Origin: Nitrospira sp. BO4
GTDB taxonomy: Bacteria > Nitrospirota > Nitrospiria > Nitrospirales > Nitrospiraceae
DNA: 64,000 nucleotides
Assembly: GCA_030144965.1 (NCBI GenBank)
Contig: JAMPUU010000020.1
Coordinates: 1 to 64,000, forward strand
Reading direction: 5' to 3'
How positions within the stretch are numbered: position 1 is the first letter of the stretch; every line of letters starts with the position of its first letter. The notes beneath the pieces are model-generated. The model was not told where the DNA came from, did no database searches, and was given only the letters and a program-made list of their open reading frames with translations. A program made the translations under genes and the position numbers. Below are positions 42,820 through 51,075 of the stretch, one piece after another.

Positions 42820-43716
42820 ATGCCGCTCTCCAAACTCATTCGCTTCGGAACCTCAACATGGACGTATGAGGGTTGGCAAGTACAAGTCTACCTGAAGCAG
42901 TACGCCAAGACGACGTTTGCGCGAGAATGTCTCGGCGAGTATTGCCAGTTTCTCTATAACGGCGAGCCATGTTTTCGTACAGTTGGCAATGACTCCACCT
43001 TCTATCGTCCTCCTTCCGCCAACCAACTCCGCAAGTACCTCAATCAGATCCCCGAAGACTTTGAGATGTGTTTCAAGGTCTGGGAGGAGCTCACCATTCC
43101 CAACTATGCGAAGCATCCTCGTTATGGACTCAAGGCTGGACAACCCAACCCGAATTTTCTGAACGCACAGCTCTTCAACGATCTCGTGCTGACCCCGTAT
43201 CGAGACGTCAAGTTTGAGTCCCACACGGGCCCCTTCTTGTTTGAGTTCCAGCGACATGGGATGTCGAGCGAGGAGTTCTGTTCACGACTCGATACGTTCT
43301 TTGGCCAAACGCCGAAGGACTTCATGTACGCGGTCGAGATTCGGAACCCGGGACTCGTCGGCCCTGAGTATCGCCAAGTCTTGGAGCGGCATGGTATCGC
43401 CCACGTGTACAATCACTGGTCGTACATGCCAGCGTTAAGTGACCAGCACCAACGGATGGAATCATTCACGGCACCATTCACCGTCTTGCGACTGCTGACA
43501 CCGCTTAAGATGTCCTATGAGGCCGCCAAGAAACGAGCCGAGCCGTATAACAAGATCGTTGGTGAACTGTTCGAAATGCGGCGGGATACCGTTGATTTGG
43601 TGAAGAAGGCAATGGAAGAAAAGAGGAGGGCCTATGTGATCGTCAACAATCGCTCTGAGGGGAATGCCCCCTTGACGATACAAGCTTTGATGAATGCGCT
43701 GGAGGCTGATGTGTAA
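42820..43716 (+). CDS. DUF72 (YecE-like) family protein
   Basis: A 298-residue TIM-barrel-like DUF72 protein. It begins with the family start FGTSTWTYEGW, then NDSTFYRPPS (the N-x-TFYR-P motif near residue 60), FCFKVWEE, LFEFQR, YAVEIRNP and the end VIVNNRSEGNAPLTIQALMN. It is longer than many bacterial copies because of an insertion around residues 85-130. Its function is unknown; some members are suspected of binding nucleotides or nucleic acid. Its stop overlaps the start of the next gene by one base (TAATG), so the two are coupled. A truncated copy of its C-terminal part lies at 15711-15983. Confidence 0.88.
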   Translation: MPLSKLIRFGTSTWTYEGWQVQVYLKQYAKTTFARECLGEYCQFLYNGEPCFRTVGNDSTFYRPPSANQLRKYLNQIPEDFEMCFKVWEELTIPNYAKHPRYGLKAGQPNPNFLNAQLFNDLVLTPYRDVKFESHTGPFLFEFQRHGMSSEEFCSRLDTFFGQTPKDFMYAVEIRNPGLVGPEYRQVLERHGIAHVYNHWSYMPALSDQHQRMESFTAPFTVLRLLTPLKMSYEAAKKRAEPYNKIVGELFEMRRDTVDLVKKAMEEKRRAYVIVNNRSEGNAPLTIQALMNALEADV

Positions 43717-44366
43717 TGGCCAAGGCAGCTTCTAATAACAAACTGTCAGGAAAGCCAGCTCGGTTTATTCTCGGTGTCGACCTAGATGGTGTGGTGGCTG
43801 ACTTTTACGGTAAGCTGCGTGAAATTGCTGCGGAATATTTGGGCGTTCCCATTGAAACACTTACCCGACATGTGAAGTACGGGCTTCCTGAATGGAAGTT
43901 GAAGAGAGTCGGAGGCTATGACGCACTACATAGGTTCGCGGTGACACAGCGAGACCTCTTTAAACAGCTGGCACCTTTGCCCGGAGCTCCAGCTGCCCTG
44001 CGACATCTGTCTGCTAAACATATTCGCATTCGGATCATTACCCATCGCTTATACATCAAGCACTTTCATTTAGATACAGTTCGGCAAACTACAGAATGGC
44101 TGGATGTGCATGGTATCCCCTACTGGGACTTGTGCTTTATGAAAGACAAGGCGGCTGTAGGGGCGGATCTCTACATTGAGGACTCCCCTAACAACGTAGA
44201 AGCGTTGCGGGCAAGTGGGCACACGACCATCGTCTTCACGAATTCAACAAACCATGGATTACCAGGTCCACGCGCCGACTCTTGGAACGAACTTGAGCCT
44301 CTCATCCTTAGAGAATTCGAGCATTGGAAGGAGTTAAACAAGAAGAAGGGGCTTTCTGGGAGATGA
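43716..44366 (+). CDS. HAD-like 5' nucleotidase-type phosphatase
   Basis: A 216-residue haloacid dehalogenase-fold protein of the NT5C (5'(3')-deoxyribonucleotidase-like) type. Motif I is GVDLDGVVADF with nucleophile Asp22 and acid/base Asp24, motif II is RIITHR near residue 108, and motif III/IV is KDKAAVGADLYIEDSPNNVEAL. Such enzymes dephosphorylate nucleotides. Translational coupling with the DUF72 gene suggests a joint task. The C-terminal 20 residues are a charged helix. Confidence 0.82.
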   Translation: MAKAASNNKLSGKPARFILGVDLDGVVADFYGKLREIAAEYLGVPIETLTRHVKYGLPEWKLKRVGGYDALHRFAVTQRDLFKQLAPLPGAPAALRHLSAKHIRIRIITHRLYIKHFHLDTVRQTTEWLDVHGIPYWDLCFMKDKAAVGADLYIEDSPNNVEALRASGHTTIVFTNSTNHGLPGPRADSWNELEPLILREFEHWKELNKKKGLSGR

Positions 44367-44560
44367 CTTTTAGCGTATACCGTGTCGGCCTTCTAAAACA
44401 GCCCAGGCTCTCTGAATTCTTGCCCCATACCTTGGCCCAAAGCGCAGGTTTTAAAACGTGGTTGGGATGTGTGAAAGTACCGACAACCTAATTGGTCTAT
44501 TAGTTGAAGTTTCGGCGTTCGTATCTGGGACCGGGAACCTGCAGGTGAGAAACTGAATCT

Positions 44561-45289
44561 GTGAGTACTTCACCAAAGAAACGTGAAACCGGTATTCCCT
44601 GGCCCTTAGGGTCGGCATTAACCACATCAGCAGCACATCCTCTTCCCAAGTCATCACCTCTATTGAGCCAAATCATTGAAGCTCTCCTCAAAAGGATCGC
44701 GGGGAGTCGAGCGCGTACAAGCAAGTCCCGGGAAGTCGGTCGGATCAGAGCCATACTGCAAGAATTAGCAGCGATTGAATTGGTGCGAGCTAGAACGCCT
44801 TGGCCAGATGGATCATTTCAGTACATTTCGACACATGCGCTCAAGATTGACGATGATATGTTAAGGGCAAGTGAATCGCGCCTTATTAAAGAGCTGTCCA
44901 AGCCTAATCACTCCAAGACACAGCACCTCGTATCCATGCTTCGTTTACAATGCAACTTCCTATTACAATTCATGGAAAGTAATGGCTATCAAGGGCTCGC
45001 CAGTAACCCGCAAGAGGAATGGTTTGAGCGCACTCAGGGCAAGTATTGGTTTTCCATGCTCACGTCCTACCCTTGTATCTGCCAATATCCGCAGACGATC
45101 AAGGAAGTGCTGTATTCAACTGCCCAGATTAACCCGCTTAGTGACTTTAGCAAGATAAAGGATGGGTATGAGGCAGCGCCAGGGTATGCAATTTATTACA
45201 TTCTAGCCAACTTGCACCAAACCACCGTTAATCAAATCAAGACTCTCCTAAAACAGCCACTTAAGGATGACGCAAGTCGCCCCGCCTAA
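44561..45289 (+). CDS. hypothetical protein
   Basis: A 242-residue protein starting with GTG (AGGTGA lies 12 bases upstream). It contains helical segments such as LLSQIIEALLKRIAGS, IRAILQELAAIELV and LVSMLRLQCNFLLQFMES, with a final helix pair. No family recognised. It lies between the DUF72-HAD pair and the regulator-replication module, ending before a convincing hairpin. Confidence 0.5.
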   Translation: MSTSPKKRETGIPWPLGSALTTSAAHPLPKSSPLLSQIIEALLKRIAGSRARTSKSREVGRIRAILQELAAIELVRARTPWPDGSFQYISTHALKIDDDMLRASESRLIKELSKPNHSKTQHLVSMLRLQCNFLLQFMESNGYQGLASNPQEEWFERTQGKYWFSMLTSYPCICQYPQTIKEVLYSTAQINPLSDFSKIKDGYEAAPGYAIYYILANLHQTTVNQIKTLLKQPLKDDASRPA

Positions 45290-45313
45290 GTTTTTGATGT
45301 ATAGAACTTATCA

Positions 45314-45346
45314 ATGGGGTGAGTTCGCGTCTCAAAGTCACCCCAT
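45314..45346 (+). terminator. hairpin after the hypothetical gene
   Basis: ATGGGGTGA (45314-45322) pairs perfectly with TCACCCCAT (45338-45346) around a 15-base loop, 25 bases after the stop. It is followed by ATTCTG rather than a T-run, so termination strength is uncertain. Confidence 0.5.
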
Positions 45347-45498
45347 ATTCTGCTAGGTCAACACTTCTCGATTATTCGCATTTCATATTTCCTGCGAACC
45401 CGCTCCCGGAGCCACTTCTACGAATATTAGTCATTGCAGGTCTTAACTCTGGCTTCGACTAGTGGTATTCATGAATAAATTTTCAAAAGAGGCGCCAG

Positions 45499-45747
45499 AT
45501 GCTGGAGATCAAATTGTTACGGCTCTCGGAAGGCAAAACACAACTCTCTTTGAGTATCGAAGCAGGAATTTCACAAGGGCGGTATTCCCATCTAGAAAGG
45601 GGATTGCTTAGGCCAACATCTGACGAGCGAGCCCGGCTTGCGAAAATCCTTAAGACATCTGTATCGAGCTTGTTTCGCTCTGCTGTACGGCACAGCTCGA
45701 AGGCGGAAGAATCTATTCAGACGAATGATTCGATAGGGCTTAGCTAA
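45499..45747 (+). CDS. XRE-type helix-turn-helix regulator
   Basis: An 82-residue Cro/C1-type DNA-binding protein: LLRLSEGKTQLSLSIEAGIS, then QGRYSHLERGLLRPTSDERA and LAKILKTSVSSLF, which is the five-helix XRE fold. The recognition helix would be QGRYSHLERG. It starts a three-to-four gene module with the replication-like protein and the recombinase, and probably represses it. The last 25 residues are a disordered tail. Confidence 0.82.
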   Translation: MLEIKLLRLSEGKTQLSLSIEAGISQGRYSHLERGLLRPTSDERARLAKILKTSVSSLFRSAVRHSSKAEESIQTNDSIGLS

Positions 45748-45798
45748 CATGATGTCTTCCGGTTTGGAAGCCCTCGGGTAGGAAATGAGCTTACAACG

Positions 45799-46812
45799 AT
45801 GAGAGCCTATGCCGTAGTATTGCCGTCCTTCTGGACAGGTTCAACTGGCAAAGCCATCACAGCTGCTGGCAAGAACGCACGTATCGTGGCGACCTACCTG
45901 TTGACCTGTGAACACGCTAACATGATCGGGCTCTACCGACTGCCTTCACTTTACATTGCTGAAGAGACCGGACTAAAGCGATCCGAGGTGCTGCCTGTGC
46001 TGCAACGGCTCGAGACCCTTGGCTTTGCTCACTACGATCAAACAACTGAATATGTCTGGGTTTTGGAAATGGCCAGAATACAAATGGGGCTTCTGCCGGG
46101 AGAATCTCTAAAGGAGGGCGACAAACGCTCCACGGGAGCCGCACGCCTCTATAAAAATATCGCGGCAAATCCGTTTCTTGGTCCTTTTTATACTCGGTAT
46201 TCAAGCATTCTTGGATTAACTCTTAAGCGGGAATTTTTGACAGAAACGAAACCTCCACTAGATTCCCTGCAAGGGGCTTCGGAGCCCCTTGCAAGGGGAT
46301 ATGATCCTGATCCTTCTCTTAATTCTCTACGGAAGGGGGAGATGGGGGAAACCAAAACATCGCCGTTTGCCTTAGCTACTCCTACCCCGGAAGAGATAAA
46401 AGAACGCTGGAACACGATCCCCGGAGTGAAGCCATGCAAGGTCCTGGGTTCCACGATCCGTGATCTAGTTCGTCGTAGGCTTGCTGAACATCCCGATCCA
46501 AGGTGGTGGGATGACCTTTTAAAGGAAATTCAGGATTCTGACTTTCTCTGTGGGCGGACAAAAGGGAAAGATGGCCCATTTCCGGCTCCGCTAAATTGGG
46601 TCCTTGAGTCGAAGAATCTGGACAAGATCCTCGCAGGTAACTACGAGCCCCCACCAAAACCCTGTCAGGAACGGATTCATAAAAACGGGAGTCACCACTC
46701 AACCCCCTGCGGGAAAGATTCCGTCATTGAGATCAGCACAAGACCGCTGTGTCAGGAGCACAAGGAATATCATGAGCGACGGAACAACGCCACTAAGATT
46801 GCCACCACTTAG
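45799..46812 (+). CDS. winged-helix replication-initiator-like protein
   Basis: A 337-residue protein with an N-terminal winged-helix region (residues about 25-95: ARIVATYLLTCEHANMIGLY, then IAEETGLKRSEVLPVLQRLE and a beta wing FAHYDQTTEYVWVLE), as in phage and plasmid replication proteins. The central part is low-complexity; the C-terminal part (PTPEEIKERWNTIPGV, then WWDDLLKEIQDSDFLCGR and PAPLNWVLESKNLDKILAG) resembles the ends of phage replication proteins related to primosomal helicase loaders. A C-terminal cysteine/histidine cluster may bind zinc. Likely replication or a related step of element 2. Confidence 0.65.
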   Translation: MRAYAVVLPSFWTGSTGKAITAAGKNARIVATYLLTCEHANMIGLYRLPSLYIAEETGLKRSEVLPVLQRLETLGFAHYDQTTEYVWVLEMARIQMGLLPGESLKEGDKRSTGAARLYKNIAANPFLGPFYTRYSSILGLTLKREFLTETKPPLDSLQGASEPLARGYDPDPSLNSLRKGEMGETKTSPFALATPTPEEIKERWNTIPGVKPCKVLGSTIRDLVRRRLAEHPDPRWWDDLLKEIQDSDFLCGRTKGKDGPFPAPLNWVLESKNLDKILAGNYEPPPKPCQERIHKNGSHHSTPCGKDSVIEISTRPLCQEHKEYHERRNNATKIATT

Positions 46813-46977
46813 CGAAGAGAGGGGAGAGGCGGCTTGTGGTTATTCGGACAATTCGTCGAGGGGTGTTTAGCATCTCACGAAGACCATGATCCTTAAACAT
46901 CGGAAAGTCCAGACGAGCATCTGTCAACCGAAGTTTGCGATTCGTAGCGCGACTCGACGACTTTGAAGCGTGATGCG

Positions 46978-47175
46978 ATGAACAAATCTTTACAAGACAT
47001 ATGTCAATCTCAAGGAAGGCGTGATCCACAAGATCGTTTCGGGGGAATCACCGACTTGCTCGCCAATTTGGTCTTGAAAGACATCAGACTATATCCCCTG
47101 CTTAAAGGCACGAGCATTGACAGATCCAACGGACCGGAGAATACTACCATGCTCGCACGGGGGTCTGCCGAATGA
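46978..47175 (+). CDS. small protein coupled to the recombinase
   Basis: A 65-residue protein whose stop overlaps the recombinase start by four bases (ATGA). It has no recognised domain; its middle reads GGITDLLANLVLKDIRLYPL. Position suggests a recombination directionality factor or a regulator of the recombinase, which is an inference from context. An in-frame GTG or ATG upstream at 46963 is an alternative start. Confidence 0.5.
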   Translation: MNKSLQDICQSQGRRDPQDRFGGITDLLANLVLKDIRLYPLLKGTSIDRSNGPENTTMLARGSAE

Positions 47176-48848
47176 TCGCTGCCATTTACGCTCGGAAATC
47201 GACTGAACAATCGGGTGTGAGCGAGGAAGAGAAGTCTGTCAAGCGCCAGATTGAACATGCCCAGGCCTATGCTATTAACAAGGGCTGGAGCGTCTCCGCG
47301 GATCACATTTTCGTCGATGATGGGATTTCAGGCGCGGAATTCGTGAAGCGTCCCGGCTTCATTCGATTGATGAATGCCCTCAAGCCTCGACCAAGCTTTC
47401 ATGTACTCATCATGTCCGAAGAGTCACGGCTTGGCCGCGAATCGATCGAAACGTCTTATGCGCTTAAGCAGATCATTGATGCTGGCGTGCGATTGTTCTT
47501 CTATCTCGAGGACCGTGAACGCACGCTCGACAATGCCATGGATAAGGTCATGCTGTCGCTCGTGAACTTCTCTTCGGAAATGGAACGGGAGCGGGCCAAA
47601 CAGCGCACCTATGATGCGATGCTTCGGAGGGCTAAATTAGGCTATGTGACCGGCGGGAAAGTGTTCGGCTATGACAACAAAGAGGTCCTGGCATCCACGG
47701 GGCAAAGGCTCCATGTGTTACGAGTCGTGAACGAGACAGAGGCAGTGATTGTCCGCCAAATCTTCGACATGTATGCCGGTGGGCTGGGTATTGGACGGAT
47801 CGCCAAACGGTTGAATGCCGAGGGCGTGCCTGCGCCTCGTCAAAGTCCTCGGGGTTGGGCGCCGAGTGCCGTGCGAGAGATTCTCTATCGGCCACTCTAT
47901 CGGGGCGAAATCGTCTATGGGCGGCTTCAGAAGTTCATGCGAGGCGGAACGAAGCGGCGCCGACTACGAGAGGAGAAAGAAGTCATTAGAATTGATGCGC
48001 CTGACCTCAGAATTGTAACTCCCCAGGTATGCGCACTGGTTGAGGCAAAGCTGACCAACCATCAGAATAAGACTAGGGCCATTTTTCGTGATGCGGATTC
48101 CAAATATCTGCTTACTGGCATGGCCCGGTGTGCGCATTGTGGTGGACCGATGCAAATAGTCGGGCGGGATTATCACCGAAATAAAGGAAGGTTTTACGGC
48201 TGCAGCTATTACAAAAAGAGGGGGGCGACCATCTGTAAGAACTCCTTCCTGGTCGAGCAGGAGGTGCTGGACCACATTGTTCTGAAGTCCTTAGAACAGG
48301 CGCTGACAGAGGAGATGATTGGGGTGGCGGTTCAGAAGGCTCTCGAAAAACACCGGGTTGGACAAGGACCTCAGTTGGATCGAAAGGCAGCCATTGAGCG
48401 AGAACTCTCCTTGATTGAGGCCTACGAAAAGAATCTCGTCGATGCGATTGCCAAAGGGCAGGCGATGGACCCGCTTCTCAAGAAACTAGAGGTCGAAGAA
48501 ACCAGGCGAGCAGAACTCACCAAGGAACTGGAGCAAATCACCGCGGTCGAAACGGTGGGTTCGCTGGATGAGGCTCGATTGAAACGGGAAATCAAAGCTC
48601 GCCTGGCCGACCTGAGAGGACTGCTCAGGCGCCACATCTCTGGAGCTCGGCAGCTACTCAAGATGTTGTCGGATCACCCGTTACGCTTTGAAACGGTCGA
48701 GGACGGGGAGCGGCGTGGGTATCGGATCCTTGGAACCGGCAGTTATCTGCCACTCTTTGAAAATGCTGGAGAATCCGTGATCCCCAGTCAATGGTGTCCC
48801 CAACGGGATTTGAACCCGTGTTACTGCCTTGAAAGGGCAATGTCCTAG
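47172..48848 (+). CDS. large serine recombinase of element 2
   Basis: A 558-residue large serine integrase-type recombinase. The resolvase domain has Ser10 in YARKSTEQ, then MSEESRLGRE and SSEMERERAKQRT. The recombinase domain (residues about 170-280) includes GLGIGRIAKRLNAEGVPAPR and WAPSAVREILYRPLYRGEIV. A zinc ribbon follows (CAHCGGPMQIVGR, YGCSYYKKRGATICKN), then a coiled coil (about 390-500). From codon 541 (nt 48792) the frame runs into the tRNA-Glu gene (WCPQRDLNPCYCLERAMS), so the last 18 residues are encoded by antisense tRNA DNA. Such enzymes integrate and excise mobile elements. Confidence 0.88.
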   Translation: MIAAIYARKSTEQSGVSEEEKSVKRQIEHAQAYAINKGWSVSADHIFVDDGISGAEFVKRPGFIRLMNALKPRPSFHVLIMSEESRLGRESIETSYALKQIIDAGVRLFFYLEDRERTLDNAMDKVMLSLVNFSSEMERERAKQRTYDAMLRRAKLGYVTGGKVFGYDNKEVLASTGQRLHVLRVVNETEAVIVRQIFDMYAGGLGIGRIAKRLNAEGVPAPRQSPRGWAPSAVREILYRPLYRGEIVYGRLQKFMRGGTKRRRLREEKEVIRIDAPDLRIVTPQVCALVEAKLTNHQNKTRAIFRDADSKYLLTGMARCAHCGGPMQIVGRDYHRNKGRFYGCSYYKKRGATICKNSFLVEQEVLDHIVLKSLEQALTEEMIGVAVQKALEKHRVGQGPQLDRKAAIERELSLIEAYEKNLVDAIAKGQAMDPLLKKLEVEETRRAELTKELEQITAVETVGSLDEARLKREIKARLADLRGLLRRHISGARQLLKMLSDHPLRFETVEDGERRGYRILGTGSYLPLFENAGESVIPSQWCPQRDLNPCYCLERAMS

Positions 48849-48869
48849 GCCAGGCTAGACGATGGGGAC
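48792..48869 (-). tRNA. tRNA-Glu(UUC), integration target
   Basis: On the minus strand the sequence starts GTCCCCATCGTCTAG and ends GTTGGGGACACCA with the CCA encoded (48792-48794). The anticodon loop CTTTCAA gives UUC (glutamate). The acceptor pairs GTCCCCA with TGGGGAC, and the T-arm carries GGTTCAAAT. Its 3' end (48792-48808) is the 17-bp repeat also found at 3743-3759 and 18972-18988, so it is the chromosomal att site for the two elements. It overlaps the end of the recombinase frame on the other strand. Confidence 0.93.
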
Positions 48870-49006
48870 GTGCCAATATGGGTAGAAGTTACGAGGACTC
48901 ATACCACACTCGTGGTTGTGCTGTCACTAGGACAGCCGGACCCATGTCCTTGTCGGCAAACTCAGTGGTACAGCTGGTATAACACGATCCGAGAGTGAGG
49001 ATTCAG

Positions 49007-49567
49007 CTAGGTCGTCGGTCTATAGACGGGCAATTCTGCTTCCATTCCTGCCAGTGTACGGTGGCCTTGGTCTTTTGCTGAGAGAATAGGCTCGCTGACC
49101 GGCCAGAGAATCCCCAAAGCAGGGTCGTTCCAGAGGATGCCTCGGTCATCTTGCGGCGAATAGTAGGCCGTGCACTTATACAAGAAGGAAGCGGTGTCGC
49201 TCGTCACGCAAAAACCATGAGCGCAGCCCGGAGGAATGTAAATTTGCAGCGGATTCTCAGCTGAGAGCTCGACGCCGTACCACTTGCTGAATGTCGGCGA
49301 CCCCTTGCGGATATCGACGATGACGTCATACACAGTCCCCTCAAGGACCATGACGAGCTTCCCCTGTGCCCGAGGTTCTTGAAAATGAAGGCCGCGCACG
49401 GTATTCCGGACGGATTTGGAGTAATTGTCCTGGACGAATCCCTCTTCGAGGCCGGCTTCTCGGTAACGACGCTCGTGATACGTTTCCATAAAACGCCCTC
49501 GACGATCGGAAAGGACAGAGGGTTCGAGCAAGAGCACACCAGGAATGTCAATGGAAGTCACACGCAC
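49007..49567 (-). CDS. rmlC: dTDP-4-dehydrorhamnose 3,5-epimerase
   Basis: A 186-residue cupin-fold epimerase that converts dTDP-4-dehydro-6-deoxyglucose to dTDP-4-dehydro-L-rhamnose, for cell-surface polysaccharide. The family motifs are clear: SVLSDRRGRFMETY, FVQDNYSKS, VRGLHFQEP with the catalytic His, YIPPGCAHGF, and KCTAYYSPQDDRGILWNDPALGI with the catalytic Tyr. GTG is used as start with GAGGA four bases upstream. It follows the 141-residue gene by 12 bases. Other rml genes are not in the window. Confidence 0.93.
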   Translation of the reverse strand: MRVTSIDIPGVLLLEPSVLSDRRGRFMETYHERRYREAGLEEGFVQDNYSKSVRNTVRGLHFQEPRAQGKLVMVLEGTVYDVIVDIRKGSPTFSKWYGVELSAENPLQIYIPPGCAHGFCVTSDTASFLYKCTAYYSPQDDRGILWNDPALGILWPVSEPILSAKDQGHRTLAGMEAELPVYRPTT

Positions 49568-49579
49568 GGTATCCTCTGG

Positions 49580-50005
49580 TCATTGCGTTGGATTCGACCC
49601 GCCAGGGGGCTGATGAGAAGGATCGACGACGTTCGGGTCACCGGGATACAATCGCCCCAAGCGATCAATAAGCGGAAGGGCCTCAGGGGAGCTGTTCATG
49701 CTCGGTTCACTCACCGGATGGTCCCACACGAGGGTGGTAATGTTGGCTTCGGTGAAGAGAGATCGGATCGTAGAAGCGCAGGCGTCGAGTGTCAGCTCCG
49801 TTCCTCCTCGAAGGTCAAGCACTCGTTCTTTGGGATTCGTCGGAGGCGGCTCGGTGTGGATGAGCGCCCAGCAGCGGTCAAAAATGGTGGTCCGGAGCTC
49901 CGGCGAGATGTTCAGCGTCGGCAGATCAGACGTGCAAAGAGCTGCAACGAAGAGGACAAACTGGAGGTCGGGCATTTCGGGGTTTTGAACATCAAGCGAT
50001 GGCAT
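49580..50005 (-). CDS. hypothetical protein upstream of rmlC
   Basis: A 141-residue protein with FVLFVAALCTSDL near its start and LDLRGGTELTLDACASTIRS in the middle, ending in a proline-rich tail. No family recognised. It is co-directional with rmlC and its stop is 12 bases from the rmlC start, so the two are likely an operon. There is no strong ribosome-binding site. Confidence 0.5.
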   Translation of the reverse strand: MPSLDVQNPEMPDLQFVLFVAALCTSDLPTLNISPELRTTIFDRCWALIHTEPPPTNPKERVLDLRGGTELTLDACASTIRSLFTEANITTLVWDHPVSEPSMNSSPEALPLIDRLGRLYPGDPNVVDPSHQPPGGSNPTQ

Positions 50006-50087
50006 ACTCGTCCATTATCAGGAGAGATGCCGGGCGAGTCAACTATCCCACAATGGGGAACCTTCACACAGATGAGGAACAACAGGC

Positions 50088-50363
50088 ATGGTGACCATCA
50101 TGTTGACCGGGCAACTGCAAACCGTGGATGGAGAGCGGGATCTGGCATGTGAACTCGACCAGCCCATGTCTGTCCGCCGACTGATCCAACGGCAAGGAGT
50201 GCAGCTTCGCCACCTCCTGCAGTTGCTGCGGGAAAAGAAGGTGTTTGTAACCATCAATAAGCGGATAGCCAGTGAGGATTCGCTTGTTCAGGATGGAGAT
50301 GCCATTCGTCTGATCGGGCACGATGGAATGGGAGGCAGCGGACTTGGGCCATCGGATCCCTGA
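50088..50363 (+). CDS. ThiS/MoaD-like beta-grasp protein
   Basis: A 91-residue ubiquitin-like protein: MVTIMLTGQLQTVDGERDLA, then LDQPMSVRRLIQRQGVQLRH, then KVFVTINKRIASEDSLVQDGDAIRLIGHDGMGG. The last part has the GD-V(I)-L-P/GG layout of ThiS and MoaD sulfur carriers. Those proteins end in GG, but here the GMGG is followed by SGLGPSDP, so it would need trimming, or it is not a sulfur carrier. GAGGA lies about ten bases before the ATG. Stands alone. Confidence 0.65.
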   Translation: MVTIMLTGQLQTVDGERDLACELDQPMSVRRLIQRQGVQLRHLLQLLREKKVFVTINKRIASEDSLVQDGDAIRLIGHDGMGGSGLGPSDP

Positions 50364-50385
50364 GGGGTAGACGAAGAAAAGGAAA

Positions 50386-50414
50386 GGGGTCGAGACCTCG
50401 GCGGTCTCGACCCC
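50386..50414 (-). terminator. intrinsic terminator downstream of the HU gene
   Basis: GGGGTCGAGACC (50386-50397) and GGTCTCGACCCC (50403-50414) form a perfect 12-bp stem with a 5-base loop. On the minus strand the stem is followed by TTTCCTTTTCTTC, so it ends transcription of the HU gene; it may also act on the opposing gene. Confidence 0.85.
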
Positions 50415-50495
50415 CTTCGTATGTTGTCGGTCAGCGGATGAATCTCATCCAAACGGATCAGGCGCCGGCACGGCGCTCAAATGCCGGAACCCTCT

Positions 50496-50783
50496 TTACT
50501 TCTTGCCGAGAATCGAGTCCTTAGCAGCCTTCGCTACGCGAAACTTGACGACCCGCTTTGCCGGAATCTTGATCTCTGCGCCGGTCTGAGGGTTGCGGCC
50601 GATACGAGCCTTTCGGTTGGCCAACTTGAGCTTGCCGATGCCGGGCACGGTAAAGACGTTCTTGGCCTCACGATAAGCCAAAGCCGCCAGATCATCGAGG
50701 ATCTGGACCGCACCTTTCTTCGTGATGCCGGCTTTTCCGGCCAAGTAATCCGCAATCTGTGACTTCGTCATTGATTTTGCCAT
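50496..50783 (-). CDS. hup: HU family DNA-binding protein
   Basis: A 95-residue histone-like protein. It has the HU pattern MTKSQIADYLAGKAGITKKG, then TVPGIGKLKLANRKARIGRN and PQTGAEIKIPAKRVVKFRVA, the last parts being the DNA-binding arms with the RNPQTG motif. HU bends and compacts DNA as a dimer. AAGGAGG lies seven bases before the ATG at 50783. It is a few residues longer at the N-terminus (MAKS) than typical HU. Confidence 0.95.
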   Translation of the reverse strand: MAKSMTKSQIADYLAGKAGITKKGAVQILDDLAALAYREAKNVFTVPGIGKLKLANRKARIGRNPQTGAEIKIPAKRVVKFRVAKAAKDSILGKK

Positions 50784-51075
50784 TCGTGAACCTCCTTGAA
50801 GGTGAGAGATGAAGTGAGTCTACATTCTCGCTGACGTGCCTCGTGGGAAAACGTCTAGACCGGCACTTGGCATCGTCGAATGCTGACCAATGTTCATATG
50901 GTGAAAGCCCGCGAGAGTGTAGCCAAGAGTCTGAGGACTGTCAACGAGAAAAACTGCGTCTGGCGCAGGGAAAATGCCTATACCACCCCTTGCGGTAGCA
51001 ACAAATGGAAGGGTACAGTAGAGCTGCTTGGTCTCAGACGATCGGCATAAACGGCTCTTGACATAGTGGAAGATT

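Noticed and set aside
48792..48848. Treating the last 18 recombinase residues as a functional domain
   Set aside because: They are the antisense of tRNA-Glu created by integration, so they are not conserved protein sequence.
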